Shown here: positions 6,025-14,270 of the stretch, piece after piece
Numbering within the stretch: position 1 is the first letter of the stretch
Layout of the letters: each line of letters begins with the position of its first letter
NCBI GenBank assembly: GCA_002352605.1
Contig: DEIP01000148.1
Location: 3,338 to 22,692, forward strand
Source: Desulfobacteraceae bacterium UBA2771
GTDB lineage: Bacteria; Desulfobacterota; Desulfobacteria; Desulfobacterales; Desulfosarcinaceae
Direction of reading: 5' to 3'
DNA length: 19,355 bases
Program-made: the position numbers and the translations under genes
Notes under the pieces: model-generated
The model's database searches: none
Seen by the model: the letters and a program-made list of their open reading frames with translations, nothing else
Told to the model about the DNA's origin: nothing

Positions 6025-8019
6025 GTGATGGACGCAAACTCGTCGGTTTCTGAAAAAAAACACCACGCCCTGCAGGATCTGAAGCGCATGCATTTGAACC
6101 TATTGAGTTTGCGTTTTACCGGTCCTTGCGAGCATCTCGAGGGTACTTTTCAGCGTGAATACCTTGAAAAGTCCCTAAAACACATTCGTGTCGCTCTCAT
6201 ATTGTCGGTAATCTTTTACGCCGCCTTCGGTGTTCTCGACGCGATCCTTATTCCCAGCCAAAAACATCTGACCTGGATAATCCGTTATGGGTTCGTTTGT
6301 CCGACTCTCCTGCTGGCGTTCTTCTTTTCCTATTTCACAACGGTTCAGCAGTGGATCCAGCCTATTCTGGCAGGCCTCATCGTCATCGCCGGATCAGGAA
6401 TCATCATAATGATACTGATCGCACCCCCGCCGGTCAATTACTCCTACTATGCCGGTCTGATGCTGGTTTTCATCCTTGGATATACGTTCCTCCGCGTGCA
6501 GTTCATCTGGGCCACGCTGGGTGCCTGGTGCCTGGTCGTGCTATACGAAATTGCCGCGATCGGGATCACCCACACGCCGGTGCCGGTGTTGATCAACAAC
6601 AATTCCTTTTTTATCAGTGCCAATATTATCGGCATGCTGGCATGCTATTCAATCGAGCTGTATGCCCGCAGGGACTTCTTCCTGGTTCACCTCCTGGCGG
6701 CAGAGCAGGAAAAAGTTCGTTCAGCCAATCGGGAGCTTGAGCGGCGGGTCGAAACGCGAACCTCACAACTCGAACAGATCAACAGGGAATTGGCCCTTGA
6801 AATCAAGGAACGCAGGCGCGGTGAGGCAGAACGCATCCGGCTGGCCGGTCAGCTCAAGCAGGCCGAAAAGATGGAGGCGATCGGAAATCTGGCCGCAGGC
6901 GTCGCCCATGACCTTAACAATATCCTGAGCGGCCTGGTCAGTTATCCCGAACTGCTTCTCATGGACCTGCCCGAAGGCAGCCCCCTGAGAAAGCCTATTG
7001 TGACCATCAAAAACTCGGGCCACAAGGCGGCCGACATTGTTCAAGATTTGCTGACCATGGCCAGGCGTGGTGTGGCCGACCAAAAGGTGGTCAACCTCAA
7101 CCGGCTGGTGAATGATTACCTCGGTTCTCCCGAGTTCTTGAGCCTTAAACAGCAGCATCCCCACGTACGCTTTCGTACCTGCCTTGACGACGATCTCCTG
7201 AATGTGGCGGCTTCACCCGTGCATCTGTCCAAAACGCTGATGAATCTGGTTTCCAACGCGGCCGAGGCCCTGCTGGTGGAAGGGGAGGTTGCCATCATCA
7301 CGGCCAACTGCTACGTAGATCGGCCGCTACAGGGGTACGAAACGATTTCCGAAGGGGACTATGCAATCGTCCATGTGAGCGATGATGGTGTCGGTATCGG
7401 GCCGCAGGATCTAAAACAGATTTTCGAGCCTTTCTTCACCAAAAAGCGCATGGGCCGGAGCGGCACCGGCCTCGGCATGTCTGTCGTGTGGACCACGGTA
7501 AAGGACCTGGGCGGCTATATTGATATCCGGAGCAGGGAGGGGCAGGGGACTGTTTTCAGCCTTTACATCCCCATTACCCGCCAGGCGGGCGCGGCGGAGG
7601 AAGCACGCCTGACCTTTGACGACTACCGGGGGACGGAGCGGGTTCTGGTGGTCGACGATCTGGTCGAGCAACGGGAAATCGCTGCCGGCATGCTTGGCAA
7701 GCTCGGATACCATGTGGCCACTGTGGCATCGGGTGAGGAAGCGTTGCACTACCTTCAGGAAAATACGGCGGATATCCTTGTTCTCGACATGATTATGGAT
7801 CCGGGGATGAACGGTTGTGAGACCTATCGGCGTATTGTCGAACGGCATCCCCACCAAAAAGCCATAATTGCCAGCGGGTTTTCCGAGTCGGAAAGGGTCC
7901 GCGAGATCCAACGGATCGGCGCCGGTCTATATTTGAAAAAGCCCTATACCCTCGAAAAAATAGCCATGGCCGTGCGTGGAGAACTCGATCGAACGAAGGT
8001 GGATTCGCCATCTGAATGA
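6025..8019 (+). CDS. Membrane-bound hybrid sensor histidine kinase
   Basis: A 664-aa inner-membrane sensor kinase with an attached receiver. Six membrane helices lie at about 55-76, 83-103, 111-133, 140-158, 160-180 and 195-213. A coiled coil (about 222-285, 'ANRELERRVETRTSQLEQINRELALEIKE'-type text) links to the dimerisation domain with the NtrB-like phosphoacceptor 'AAGVAHDLNN' (His295). The ATPase domain shows the N box (407-414, 'NLVSNAAE'), the G1 box 'DDGVGIG' and the G2 box 'GTGLGMSV' (480-487). The receiver has acid pair Asp544-Asp545, phosphoacceptor Asp588, Ser617 and Lys638/639-Pro640. All catalytic residues are present. The stimulus is unknown; the sensor part has no periplasmic domain of note and may sense within the membrane. 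The start is GTG 6025 or ATG 6028; neither has a clear ribosome site. No response-regulator gene is adjacent. It converges on the TM2 gene with a 44-base gap. Confidence 0.92.
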   Translation: MMDANSSVSEKKHHALQDLKRMHLNLLSLRFTGPCEHLEGTFQREYLEKSLKHIRVALILSVIFYAAFGVLDAILIPSQKHLTWIIRYGFVCPTLLLAFFFSYFTTVQQWIQPILAGLIVIAGSGIIIMILIAPPPVNYSYYAGLMLVFILGYTFLRVQFIWATLGAWCLVVLYEIAAIGITHTPVPVLINNNSFFISANIIGMLACYSIELYARRDFFLVHLLAAEQEKVRSANRELERRVETRTSQLEQINRELALEIKERRRGEAERIRLAGQLKQAEKMEAIGNLAAGVAHDLNNILSGLVSYPELLLMDLPEGSPLRKPIVTIKNSGHKAADIVQDLLTMARRGVADQKVVNLNRLVNDYLGSPEFLSLKQQHPHVRFRTCLDDDLLNVAASPVHLSKTLMNLVSNAAEALLVEGEVAIITANCYVDRPLQGYETISEGDYAIVHVSDDGVGIGPQDLKQIFEPFFTKKRMGRSGTGLGMSVVWTTVKDLGGYIDIRSREGQGTVFSLYIPITRQAGAAEEARLTFDDYRGTERVLVVDDLVEQREIAAGMLGKLGYHVATVASGEEALHYLQENTADILVLDMIMDPGMNGCETYRRIVERHPHQKAIIASGFSESERVREIQRIGAGLYLKKPYTLEKIAMAVRGELDRTKVDSPSE

Positions 8020-8063
8020 GCCAATTTGAAGACGCTGATAAGGATACTGCGGAAGGCTTCTTC

Positions 8064-8456
8064 CTACGCCCCGTTGATTACCGTGATCTGATCGTTCAGC
8101 GTCCAGAAATCATAGAGGTAACCCAGCCCGAAGATGCCGCCGGTCAGCAGGTAGACGATGCCGATCAGCCATTTGCCTATGTACATGCGGTGAATGCCCA
8201 ATAAACCCAGGAAGGTGAGCAGCAGCCAGGCCACCGTGTAGTCGATGGGGCCGCTGCGGAAGCGGATGCTCGCCTGCCGGTCCAGTGAAGGAATCAGAAA
8301 CAGGTCGATGAGCCAGCCGATGCCCAGCAGGCCGAGGGTGAAAAAATAGATGGTGCCCGATATGGGTTTTCCGAAGTAAAACCGGTGGGCGCCGGTAAAT
8401 CCGAAGATCCAGAGAATGTAGCCGACGGATTTGAGATGGGTGTCGTTGTCGTTCAT
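8064..8456 (-). CDS. Protein with two TM2 domains
   Basis: A small integral membrane protein of 130 aa with two TM2 repeats, each with two membrane helices joined by a short turn. Repeat 1 (about 10-57) has 'GFTGAHRFYFGKPISGTIYF' and ends 'GIGWLIDLFLIP'; repeat 2 (about 73-122) has 'GLLGIHRMYIGKWLIGIVYL' and ends 'GLGYLYDFWTL'. The 'G..G.HR.Y.GK' and terminal 'D' are TM2 hallmarks. The family role is not known. I choose ATG 8456 because AAAGGAT precedes it and the TM2 pattern begins there; the frame stays open to 8600 but that extension overlaps the end of the RND gene and is not membrane-like. It sits about 100 bases downstream of the RND transporter gene on the same strand and may be co-transcribed with it. 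Confidence 0.85.
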   Translation of the reverse strand: MNDNDTHLKSVGYILWIFGFTGAHRFYFGKPISGTIYFFTLGLLGIGWLIDLFLIPSLDRQASIRFRSGPIDYTVAWLLLTFLGLLGIHRMYIGKWLIGIVYLLTGGIFGLGYLYDFWTLNDQITVINGA

Positions 8457-8556
8457 GGTGATCCTTTGGTTGATGTCAAGGGGAGCAAACAACCATATGG
8501 GGTCCATGTTTGTGTCACCGGAATCGAGCCAAGCAAGGGATTCCGTCAACGAAAGT

Positions 8557-11082
8557 CTATTCCTCTCTGTGATCGGCGACGCGCGCGGAATCCGGGCCAA
8601 ATGGTGTAAATAAAACCAGAAGCTGCGGCAGCAAGGTCAGTGCGGCAACCAGGGCGATCAGCATGGCCAGGCTGGTAAACAGCCCGAAGTAAATGGTGGG
8701 CCAGAAGTTGGAGATCACCAAAACCGAGAAACCGATAATGATGGTTACCGAGGTGTAGTACATGGCATGGCCGATGCTGTTATGACAGCGGTGCAGGGTT
8801 TTATAGTAATCGCCATCGGTTTTAATCTCCTCCCGGAACCGGTAAATATAGTGAATGGTGTCGTCTACGGCAATTCCGATGCTGATGGCCGCAATGGTAA
8901 TGGTCATCATATCCAACGGAATCTTCAGCCAACCCATCACCCCCAATACCACGCCGGCCGAAAAAAGATTGGGGAAAAGCGCGATCAAGGCCACCTTGAT
9001 CGAACGGAAAAGCAAAAGAAACATCGCAAGCAATGCCAGCGCCACCACACCCAGGGTCTTGATTTGGGATGCGAATAGGCTTTGCAGCATATTGTTATAC
9101 AACACCATGGTTCCAGACAGCCTGACCTTGTCCGGCTCTGATTTTTGTTGATGAACCAGATCCTGCTTTATTCTCTTGAGCAGGGCGTCGCGCTTTAATG
9201 TTTTCATCGAATCTATGATGCGCAAGGCAAAGCGGGCTTCACTGTTCTCAAAGGAAACAAACGGAAGTAATATAAGATCTTTATATTCGGCGGGCAATTT
9301 GGTGTAAAGTACCGCCATTTCGAGGCTGTCCAATGCCTGGCCGTCGTTGAGTCGTCGCGCGATCTTCAGCAAGGTTCCCAAAGAAAGCACCTTGCCGGTC
9401 TCGGAAAGCCCATCGAGATAATCATGGACCTTTTCGATCACCTCCATGCGATCTTCCGTGAACCAGTATTTATTGTAGTCTTCCGCTTGGGTGGCTTCGT
9501 CAAAGGGGTCGGCAAATTCCTCATCTTCTTCAGCGAATTCTGCCTCCAGGTCGATGGCTTCGAATTGGATGATCACATCCAAAGGGGTGGTGCCGCCCAA
9601 TTGTTGATCAATGACCGCCATGCCCTGATAGATTTCGGTGGATTTTTTAAAATAGTCGATAAAGCTGTTTTCCACATTAAGCCGGTAGATGCCCATCACG
9701 GCTAAAATCGAAAAAATGACGGTGATAATCAAAATTGTTATCCCATGGGATTCGGTGAACCGGGCCAAAAAGGCGGTTAGGGAAAACCTAAAATATTTTG
9801 GTGCCGTTGGTGGATTTGGCTGCTTGAGCAGCATGACGCCGGAGGGAAACAGTAAAAACGTCAGGCCCAGGGATAGAAGGATACCGATGCTCATCATCCA
9901 TCCGAAATGGATGACGGGTTTGATGTCGCAGAGCAACAGGGAGCCGAAGCCGGCGATGGTGGTCAGGGCCGCATAGAGGCAGGGGACGAACTTGGTGCGG
10001 ATGGTTTCTTTGACAAGCGTGCGGTGGTCTGCCCGGGGAAGTGTGCTTTGGAACTCGCGATAGCGCACCACCAGATGAACCACAATGGCCAGGGTGATAA
10101 TAAGTTGCAGGGACACAAAATTGGAGGAGATCACCGTCACCGCCCAGCCGAAAGCGCCTAACACGCCCATCATGCAGATGACAGCCAGAAAGCAGCAGAG
10201 CATGGGGATCACGATCCAGCGGATGTTTTTAAAGATGATTCCCAGCATGAAAACAAGAAGTACAAATACACCCAACCCGAATGTTTTAAGATCATTTTTG
10301 ATGAAGGTGATCATATCGTCTGCGATCATGCTGATGCCGCCCAAAAAGAGCTGGGCGTGCGGGCGGTATCGATCCATAATCGTCCGAAGCGCCGCCATGT
10401 TTTTATGCCGGATCTCATTCATCCGGATTTGGTGAATACGAATTTCCTCCACCACGGCGTCGAGATGAGTGGCCTCTTCCGGGGATAATCGGACCCGGGC
10501 CTGTTGATCCAAATAGCCGTCTCGTCTGGCAATCAAATCGTTATAAATCGAGTCGGATTTCAGATTGACCACAAGGGCCGTGGTCCGCATGTCCCGGCTG
10601 ACCAACAGATCTCGATAGAAAGGGCTTTCCCTCAGTTCGATTCTGGCCAGATGCTTATCGATGGCGGGTGTTTGCAGGTTGGGAATATCATCGGAAATGT
10701 CCTCATAAGAGATGGGCGGGCTTTCCAGCAGGGGGACATCCAGAATGGTGAGAACCGACTCAACCCAATCCAGTTTTTCGATCTCATTTCGCAAACGGCC
10801 TAATGCTTCGAGGTTATTCTGCGCAAGCAGGTCCTCATCGTTGGGCGTATAGGAAATAAGCAAAAAATCATACACGCCATACCGATCAACGATCTGGCGG
10901 GCGTAGCGTAAATCCTTGTCATTTTCAAGTAAAAGGGCTTCTGCCGACGCGTCAATCCTGAAGTCTTTGGCATGGTACCCCAAAACAGCGATGACGGCGA
11001 TTAAACACAAAACAACAATGACGGGCCGGTCCAAAACGGTTCGGCCGTACCAGCGGGTGATGGTCTGGACGATTTTTTTCAT
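8557..11082 (-). CDS. RND-superfamily (MMPL/SSD type) transporter
   Basis: An 841-aa inner-membrane transporter of the COG1033 type, with the internal two-fold layout of the RND superfamily. There is one helix near 18-38, a large periplasmic region (about 40-265), five helices at about 268-420, then a helix at about 447-467, a second periplasmic region (about 470-670) and five helices (about 675-828). The second-half helix 'AISIGIAVDDTIHYIYRFRE' (733-751) carries the Asp740-Asp741 pair expected to relay protons. The equivalent first-half helix ('LQLIITLAIVVHLVVRYRE') has no acid pair, which is usual for this subgroup. The cargo cannot be read from sequence; relatives move lipids, hopanoids or other hydrophobic compounds. 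No periplasmic adaptor or outer-membrane channel adjoins it. Residues 508-535 form a very acidic stretch in the second periplasmic region. The start has no good ribosome site. It lies downstream of prmA and upstream of the TM2 gene. Confidence 0.88.
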   Translation of the reverse strand: MKKIVQTITRWYGRTVLDRPVIVVLCLIAVIAVLGYHAKDFRIDASAEALLLENDKDLRYARQIVDRYGVYDFLLISYTPNDEDLLAQNNLEALGRLRNEIEKLDWVESVLTILDVPLLESPPISYEDISDDIPNLQTPAIDKHLARIELRESPFYRDLLVSRDMRTTALVVNLKSDSIYNDLIARRDGYLDQQARVRLSPEEATHLDAVVEEIRIHQIRMNEIRHKNMAALRTIMDRYRPHAQLFLGGISMIADDMITFIKNDLKTFGLGVFVLLVFMLGIIFKNIRWIVIPMLCCFLAVICMMGVLGAFGWAVTVISSNFVSLQLIITLAIVVHLVVRYREFQSTLPRADHRTLVKETIRTKFVPCLYAALTTIAGFGSLLLCDIKPVIHFGWMMSIGILLSLGLTFLLFPSGVMLLKQPNPPTAPKYFRFSLTAFLARFTESHGITILIITVIFSILAVMGIYRLNVENSFIDYFKKSTEIYQGMAVIDQQLGGTTPLDVIIQFEAIDLEAEFAEEDEEFADPFDEATQAEDYNKYWFTEDRMEVIEKVHDYLDGLSETGKVLSLGTLLKIARRLNDGQALDSLEMAVLYTKLPAEYKDLILLPFVSFENSEARFALRIIDSMKTLKRDALLKRIKQDLVHQQKSEPDKVRLSGTMVLYNNMLQSLFASQIKTLGVVALALLAMFLLLFRSIKVALIALFPNLFSAGVVLGVMGWLKIPLDMMTITIAAISIGIAVDDTIHYIYRFREEIKTDGDYYKTLHRCHNSIGHAMYYTSVTIIIGFSVLVISNFWPTIYFGLFTSLAMLIALVAALTLLPQLLVLFTPFGPDSARVADHREE

Positions 11083-11351
11083 GGGAGCTGAAACCTGGCG
11101 TTTGGGGGTGGTGGAAAAAGGACGTCGTCCGCTTCATCGTCCTGTTCGGAACCGGTCATACCAATGGCACAGACCGCCAGCGCGGTCAATAAAGACTTTA
11201 CCCCGGCGTTGCAAAAGCTGGAGGCCCTTATTCAAAGCCGGCCGGCATCGTGATCCATGCGCCCACCAGCGGACCCAGCGCCAACGGCAACCATCGTTCC
11301 GGGGCAATGGTGAGAAACTTCAGATTGTATATTCATACAGGGATAGATTCG
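11083..11351. other. Intergenic region between prmA and the RND gene
   Basis: About 270 bases downstream of prmA and before the RND gene. No gene is supported. On the plus strand a short frame from ATG 11170 to TGA about 11254 reads 'MAQTASAVNKDFTPALQKLE...', which looks protein-like and may be the tail of a lost gene. No ribosome site or matching family is recognised. No clear promoter or terminator was found. Confidence 0.4.
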
Positions 11352-12290
11352 CTAACGGGCGTCCAATCGTGCAGATGGTGTTTTGCGGGATGCGATGGCC
11401 ACCCAGCCCTCTTTTTCCAGTACTTGAACCACCGCAAACCCATTTTTCTTCAGGTTTGATAGGACAACCTTCTTTTTTGCCGTGATGATGCCGGAACAGA
11501 CGAAGATGCCGCTTTCCGCCAGCACCGTCGTTACCTCCGGCAGAAGCTCCAGGATCACTTCGGCCAGGATGTTGGCGGCCACCAGATCGAAGGGTTGATG
11601 CATGTTTTCTACGAGGTTGCCAACCGAGAGGCTGAACGGTTCGATGCGGTTGGTCTTAAGGTTTTTCCCGGCCACACTCACGGCCACCTCGTCGTTGTCC
11701 ACGCCGCAGACGGCTCCGGCGCCCAGTTTGGCGGCGGCGATCATCAGGATGCCCGATCCGGTGCCCACGTCCAAAAAGGCGTCGCCGGGTTGGAGATGGG
11801 TCTGGATCATGCGGATGCACAGGGTCGTGGTGGGATGGGTGCCGGTGCCGAAGGCCATGCCGGGATCGATCTCCAGAATGATCTCTTGCGGTCCGGCCGG
11901 GTATTCCCGCCAGGAGGGCTTGACCACGATGGTGTCAGTGATTTTCTCCGGCCAGAAGTATTCCTTCCAGGCGTCGGCCCAGTCCTGCTCGTCGATACGT
12001 GAATAGGCCACCCGCGTGGCGATGCCGGTGGTGGCCGCCAGGCGCCGAAGGGCCGCTTCAAGGGCCTTGCAATGATCGGCGGCGCTTGGCGTGTCGGCAA
12101 AATGTCCGGTGACGCCGGGCGTTTGCGGGGGGCGGACGGCATCTTCGCCCCAGGCCTGCCCAGGATCCATCTCCGGGTCGTTCACGACAACACCTTTTAG
12201 ATCCAGTGAATAGAAGATATCGGCCACCAGGTCGGTTGCCAGGTCATGCTCCGGGCCGTCGAAGGTCACTGTTGACGCAATCCATTTCAC
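11352..12290 (-). CDS. prmA: Ribosomal protein L11 methyltransferase
   Basis: A 312-aa cytosolic SAM-dependent methyltransferase that trimethylates ribosomal protein L11. An N-terminal substrate-binding domain (about 1-100) leads into 'EQDWADAWKEYF' (101-112), typical of PrmA. The signature 'IDPGMAFGTGTHPTT' (141-155), SAM-binding 'LDVGTGSGIL' (173-182), acidic 'GVDND' (196-200) and 'VAANILAEV' (237-245) are all intact. Length is near the usual 290-310. The start is GTG at 12288-12290, with AAGGAAA about 13 bases upstream. It follows the radical SAM gene by 52 bases and is probably in the same transcript. The loss of PrmA is tolerated in Escherichia coli, so it is not an essential marker. Confidence 0.93.
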   Translation of the reverse strand: MKWIASTVTFDGPEHDLATDLVADIFYSLDLKGVVVNDPEMDPGQAWGEDAVRPPQTPGVTGHFADTPSAADHCKALEAALRRLAATTGIATRVAYSRIDEQDWADAWKEYFWPEKITDTIVVKPSWREYPAGPQEIILEIDPGMAFGTGTHPTTTLCIRMIQTHLQPGDAFLDVGTGSGILMIAAAKLGAGAVCGVDNDEVAVSVAGKNLKTNRIEPFSLSVGNLVENMHQPFDLVAANILAEVILELLPEVTTVLAESGIFVCSGIITAKKKVVLSNLKKNGFAVVQVLEKEGWVAIASRKTPSARLDAR

Positions 12291-12330
12291 GGGGTGGTTT
12301 CCTTATATCACGAATAAATAATGTCTCCAG

Positions 12331-12353
12331 CCACGAACATGCCTACTTCGTGG
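12331..12353 (-). repeat. Inverted repeat over the end of the radical SAM gene
   Basis: CCACGAA (12331-12337) and TTCGTGG (12347-12353) form a perfect 7-bp hairpin with a 9-base loop that includes the stop codon of the radical SAM gene. There is no T-run after it on the minus strand, so it is a weak or non-terminating structure; it may shape mRNA ends between this gene and prmA. Confidence 0.35.
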
Positions 12354-13695
12354 AAACGTTCGAAAAACGCTCTTTCGGCGGGTTGAAGTAGCCGTATTTC
12401 AGGTCGGGAAAACGCTTCCGGATCATCTGCAGCAGGCGGTCCATGCCCACGGGCGGGCCAAGGGGGCTGACCTCGTTCATCGTCCGGAGGTAGCGATTCG
12501 GATCGAAGTTGAGGTTGCGCCACTGGATCAGGTGAACGGGATGTTTTTCTAAAAATACCGCCAGGGCCGCCACTTCTTCGGGACTGTCGGTGAAGCCCGG
12601 GCAGTTCAGGTAATTGATGGCCACGTGCCTGCCCTTGGCGATGGCCAAGTCGATGCTCTCCAGTACCTGGGAAAAACGATATCCCTTGGGTCGGAAATAG
12701 GCGCTGTAGAAGGCTTCACGCACCGAATTCATGCTTACGCGAATGCTGTCCAGGCCGGCATCCAACAGTGGCGCCAGGAGATGGGGCAAGCTGGCATTGG
12801 TGTTCATGTTTATGGTGCCGTCGGCGGATTGTTTACGAATCAGATGGATGGCCGGGCCGATCACCCGGGCCCCCATGAGGGGGTCGCCTTCGCAGCCCTG
12901 GCCGAAACTGACCACGCTGTTTTTCACCCGGCGTATGTGCGCTATAGCCACCCCGGCGATCTCTTCGGCCGACGGAGTGAAGGCGATGCGGTTCTGGCTG
13001 CTGGTTAAACGTGCGTCGTGCTGCAGGGAGATACAGCCCAGGCAGCGGGCATTGCAGGTGCGTGAGGTGGGCAGGGGCGCCTCGTAGCGGCCCAAAAAGA
13101 AGTTCTTGCCTGCGGGGCAGCCGTATGTCAGGGCGCAGCGCTCCAGGTGGCGAGCCAGACGGTTGTCCGGCAAGTGCGTCTGCATATGCTTGACGCCGGC
13201 AACGATCTTATCGTGGGGCATGCGACGCAGGTCCTGGCGGGGCTCGGTGTCCACCACGATGGCCGCCGATTGGAACCCGTTTCCGTCCCAACCCACCGCG
13301 CCGTATGAAAACAGGGGCAGAATCTCGGCCCCGGAACGCTCTTCGTAGGCACAGGTTCGGGTCAGTACAACGCCGGGGGAGTTGAAGGCTGCCACGGGAA
13401 AGATTTTCTCGTGCTTCGCATAGGGGTTTCGGTCAATCGTGCGGACCACGCCGCTTGAAAGTTCCGTGAGCACCGGCCTGCGGTCCGGCAGAAACATCAG
13501 TTCGCTGCCGTGGGGCAGTTTGATTGTATCGGCGGTGGTCAGGGGGGAAGTCTCCGGTCCGTCGGCGCCCATGGCCGCAAATCCTTCCAGGTCGAAAATC
13601 TCCCCTTTTTCATTGGCCACCACGGCGCTGAGCCATTCCGGTCTTTTTCGATCGGCCGGGTTCCTTTTTTGGGGATAATATTGCTTTTTTTTCAT
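12343..13695 (-). CDS. Radical SAM protein of unknown function
   Basis: A 450-aa protein with an N-terminal domain (about 1-200) and a radical SAM core (about 205-400). The 4Fe-4S ligands are Cys214, Cys218 and Cys221 in 'CNARCLGCISLQ' (CxxxCxxC); a 'SFGQGCEGDPL' stretch (263-273) follows, in the position of the SAM-binding Gly-rich motif, and 'LDSIRVSMNSVREAFYSAYF' (315-334) is a typical barrel segment. The N-terminal part has 'LPHGSELMFLPDRRPVL' and extra cysteines at 116, 187 and 193 ('CALTYGCPAG'), which could bind a second cofactor; this is inference. I recognise the family as a widespread, unnamed group in Deltaproteobacteria but cannot give a reaction. The start at ATG 13695 is chosen because MKKKQYYPQKRNP matches how such proteins begin; 39 further upstream codons are open but look unlike coding. 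No strong ribosome site is present. Confidence 0.8.
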   Translation of the reverse strand: MKKKQYYPQKRNPADRKRPEWLSAVVANEKGEIFDLEGFAAMGADGPETSPLTTADTIKLPHGSELMFLPDRRPVLTELSSGVVRTIDRNPYAKHEKIFPVAAFNSPGVVLTRTCAYEERSGAEILPLFSYGAVGWDGNGFQSAAIVVDTEPRQDLRRMPHDKIVAGVKHMQTHLPDNRLARHLERCALTYGCPAGKNFFLGRYEAPLPTSRTCNARCLGCISLQHDARLTSSQNRIAFTPSAEEIAGVAIAHIRRVKNSVVSFGQGCEGDPLMGARVIGPAIHLIRKQSADGTINMNTNASLPHLLAPLLDAGLDSIRVSMNSVREAFYSAYFRPKGYRFSQVLESIDLAIAKGRHVAINYLNCPGFTDSPEEVAALAVFLEKHPVHLIQWRNLNFDPNRYLRTMNEVSPLGPPVGMDRLLQMIRKRFPDLKYGYFNPPKERFSNVSTK

Positions 13696-14270
13696 GGTTT
13701 GGTTGACCTTGCCGGCAAGCGATGCAGGCTTTGTGAGTCGGCGGACCAAGCAGATGCCTTCAGCAATGGGGAGATCGGGAAAACCACTCGCCGCATCAAA
13801 GTCACATATCATATAATTCAGGCAAAGTCATTATCGCGGGTATGACCCGCTTCTCCCCTACAATGAAATGATACCCTATGCGGTTGCCCCGCCGGAGGGT
13901 GAAAAATGAGTTGAACCTGGACCCATTTTGGGATATGAATTTCGTCCAACCGGCAGGCTGAAGTCTGTCTCATCGATTTGAAAAAGTGAGTTGTGCGTCA
14001 ATCAAGGCCGCGAAGGTCTCCGTCTCAGAGGACAGGTGGCGTCGTGGCCTTTCTGTTTCCGCGTAACGCCGGTGGATGATGGTTTTTATGGCCCGGCGGC
14101 AACCCTTTTTAAGGGAAAGCATCACAGACGGTGAATCCCTTTTCCGTGGTTCGGGGGCGTCGCGTTGAACTGGGGGTTTTTCGAAACTACCAACTTGGCG
14201 CTCGGATACCCGCACGGGGCGTTCGAGGACGACGCCATGCGCGTAAAATTCAGAAAAATAGGAAAAAGGA
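13696..14270. other. Divergent non-coding region before the Ni/Co transporter
   Basis: About 575 bases between the radical SAM gene and the transporter operon, which point away from each other. No gene is supported on either strand; a long open frame on the minus strand (13970-14533) overlaps the real L gene and is rejected. An AT-rich patch (about 13805-13835) could hold the radical SAM promoter, next to the perfect hairpin at 13836-13850. Text near 13899-13942 resembles worn insertion-sequence ends, but no inverted partner was found. A 'GGGAA...GGTGAATCCC' stretch near 14112-14143 recalls part of a cobalamin riboswitch but the rest of that motif is missing. Confidence 0.5.
13836..13850. repeat. 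Perfect short palindrome, possible operator
   Basis: GCGGGT (13836-13841) and ACCCGC (13845-13850) pair perfectly around ATG. It lies about 140 bases upstream of the radical SAM start, beside an AT-rich patch that could be its promoter. A repressor site is possible; there is no T-run to make it a terminator. Confidence 0.35.

Noticed and set aside
8431..8613. N-terminal extension of the TM2 protein up to 8600
   Set aside because: The extra 48 residues are not membrane-like, overlap the end of the RND gene, and the ATG at 8456 has a ribosome site.
13899..13942. Insertion-sequence end in 'AAAAATGAGTTGAACC...GACCCATTTTGGG'
   Set aside because: It has the feel of IS21-type ends, but no inverted partner, transposase fragment or target duplication was found.
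14100..14150. Possible cobalamin riboswitch before the Ni/Co operon
   Set aside because: Only a 'GGGAA...GGTGAATCCC' resemblance is present; the GCCACTG core and the B12 box are not found nearby.
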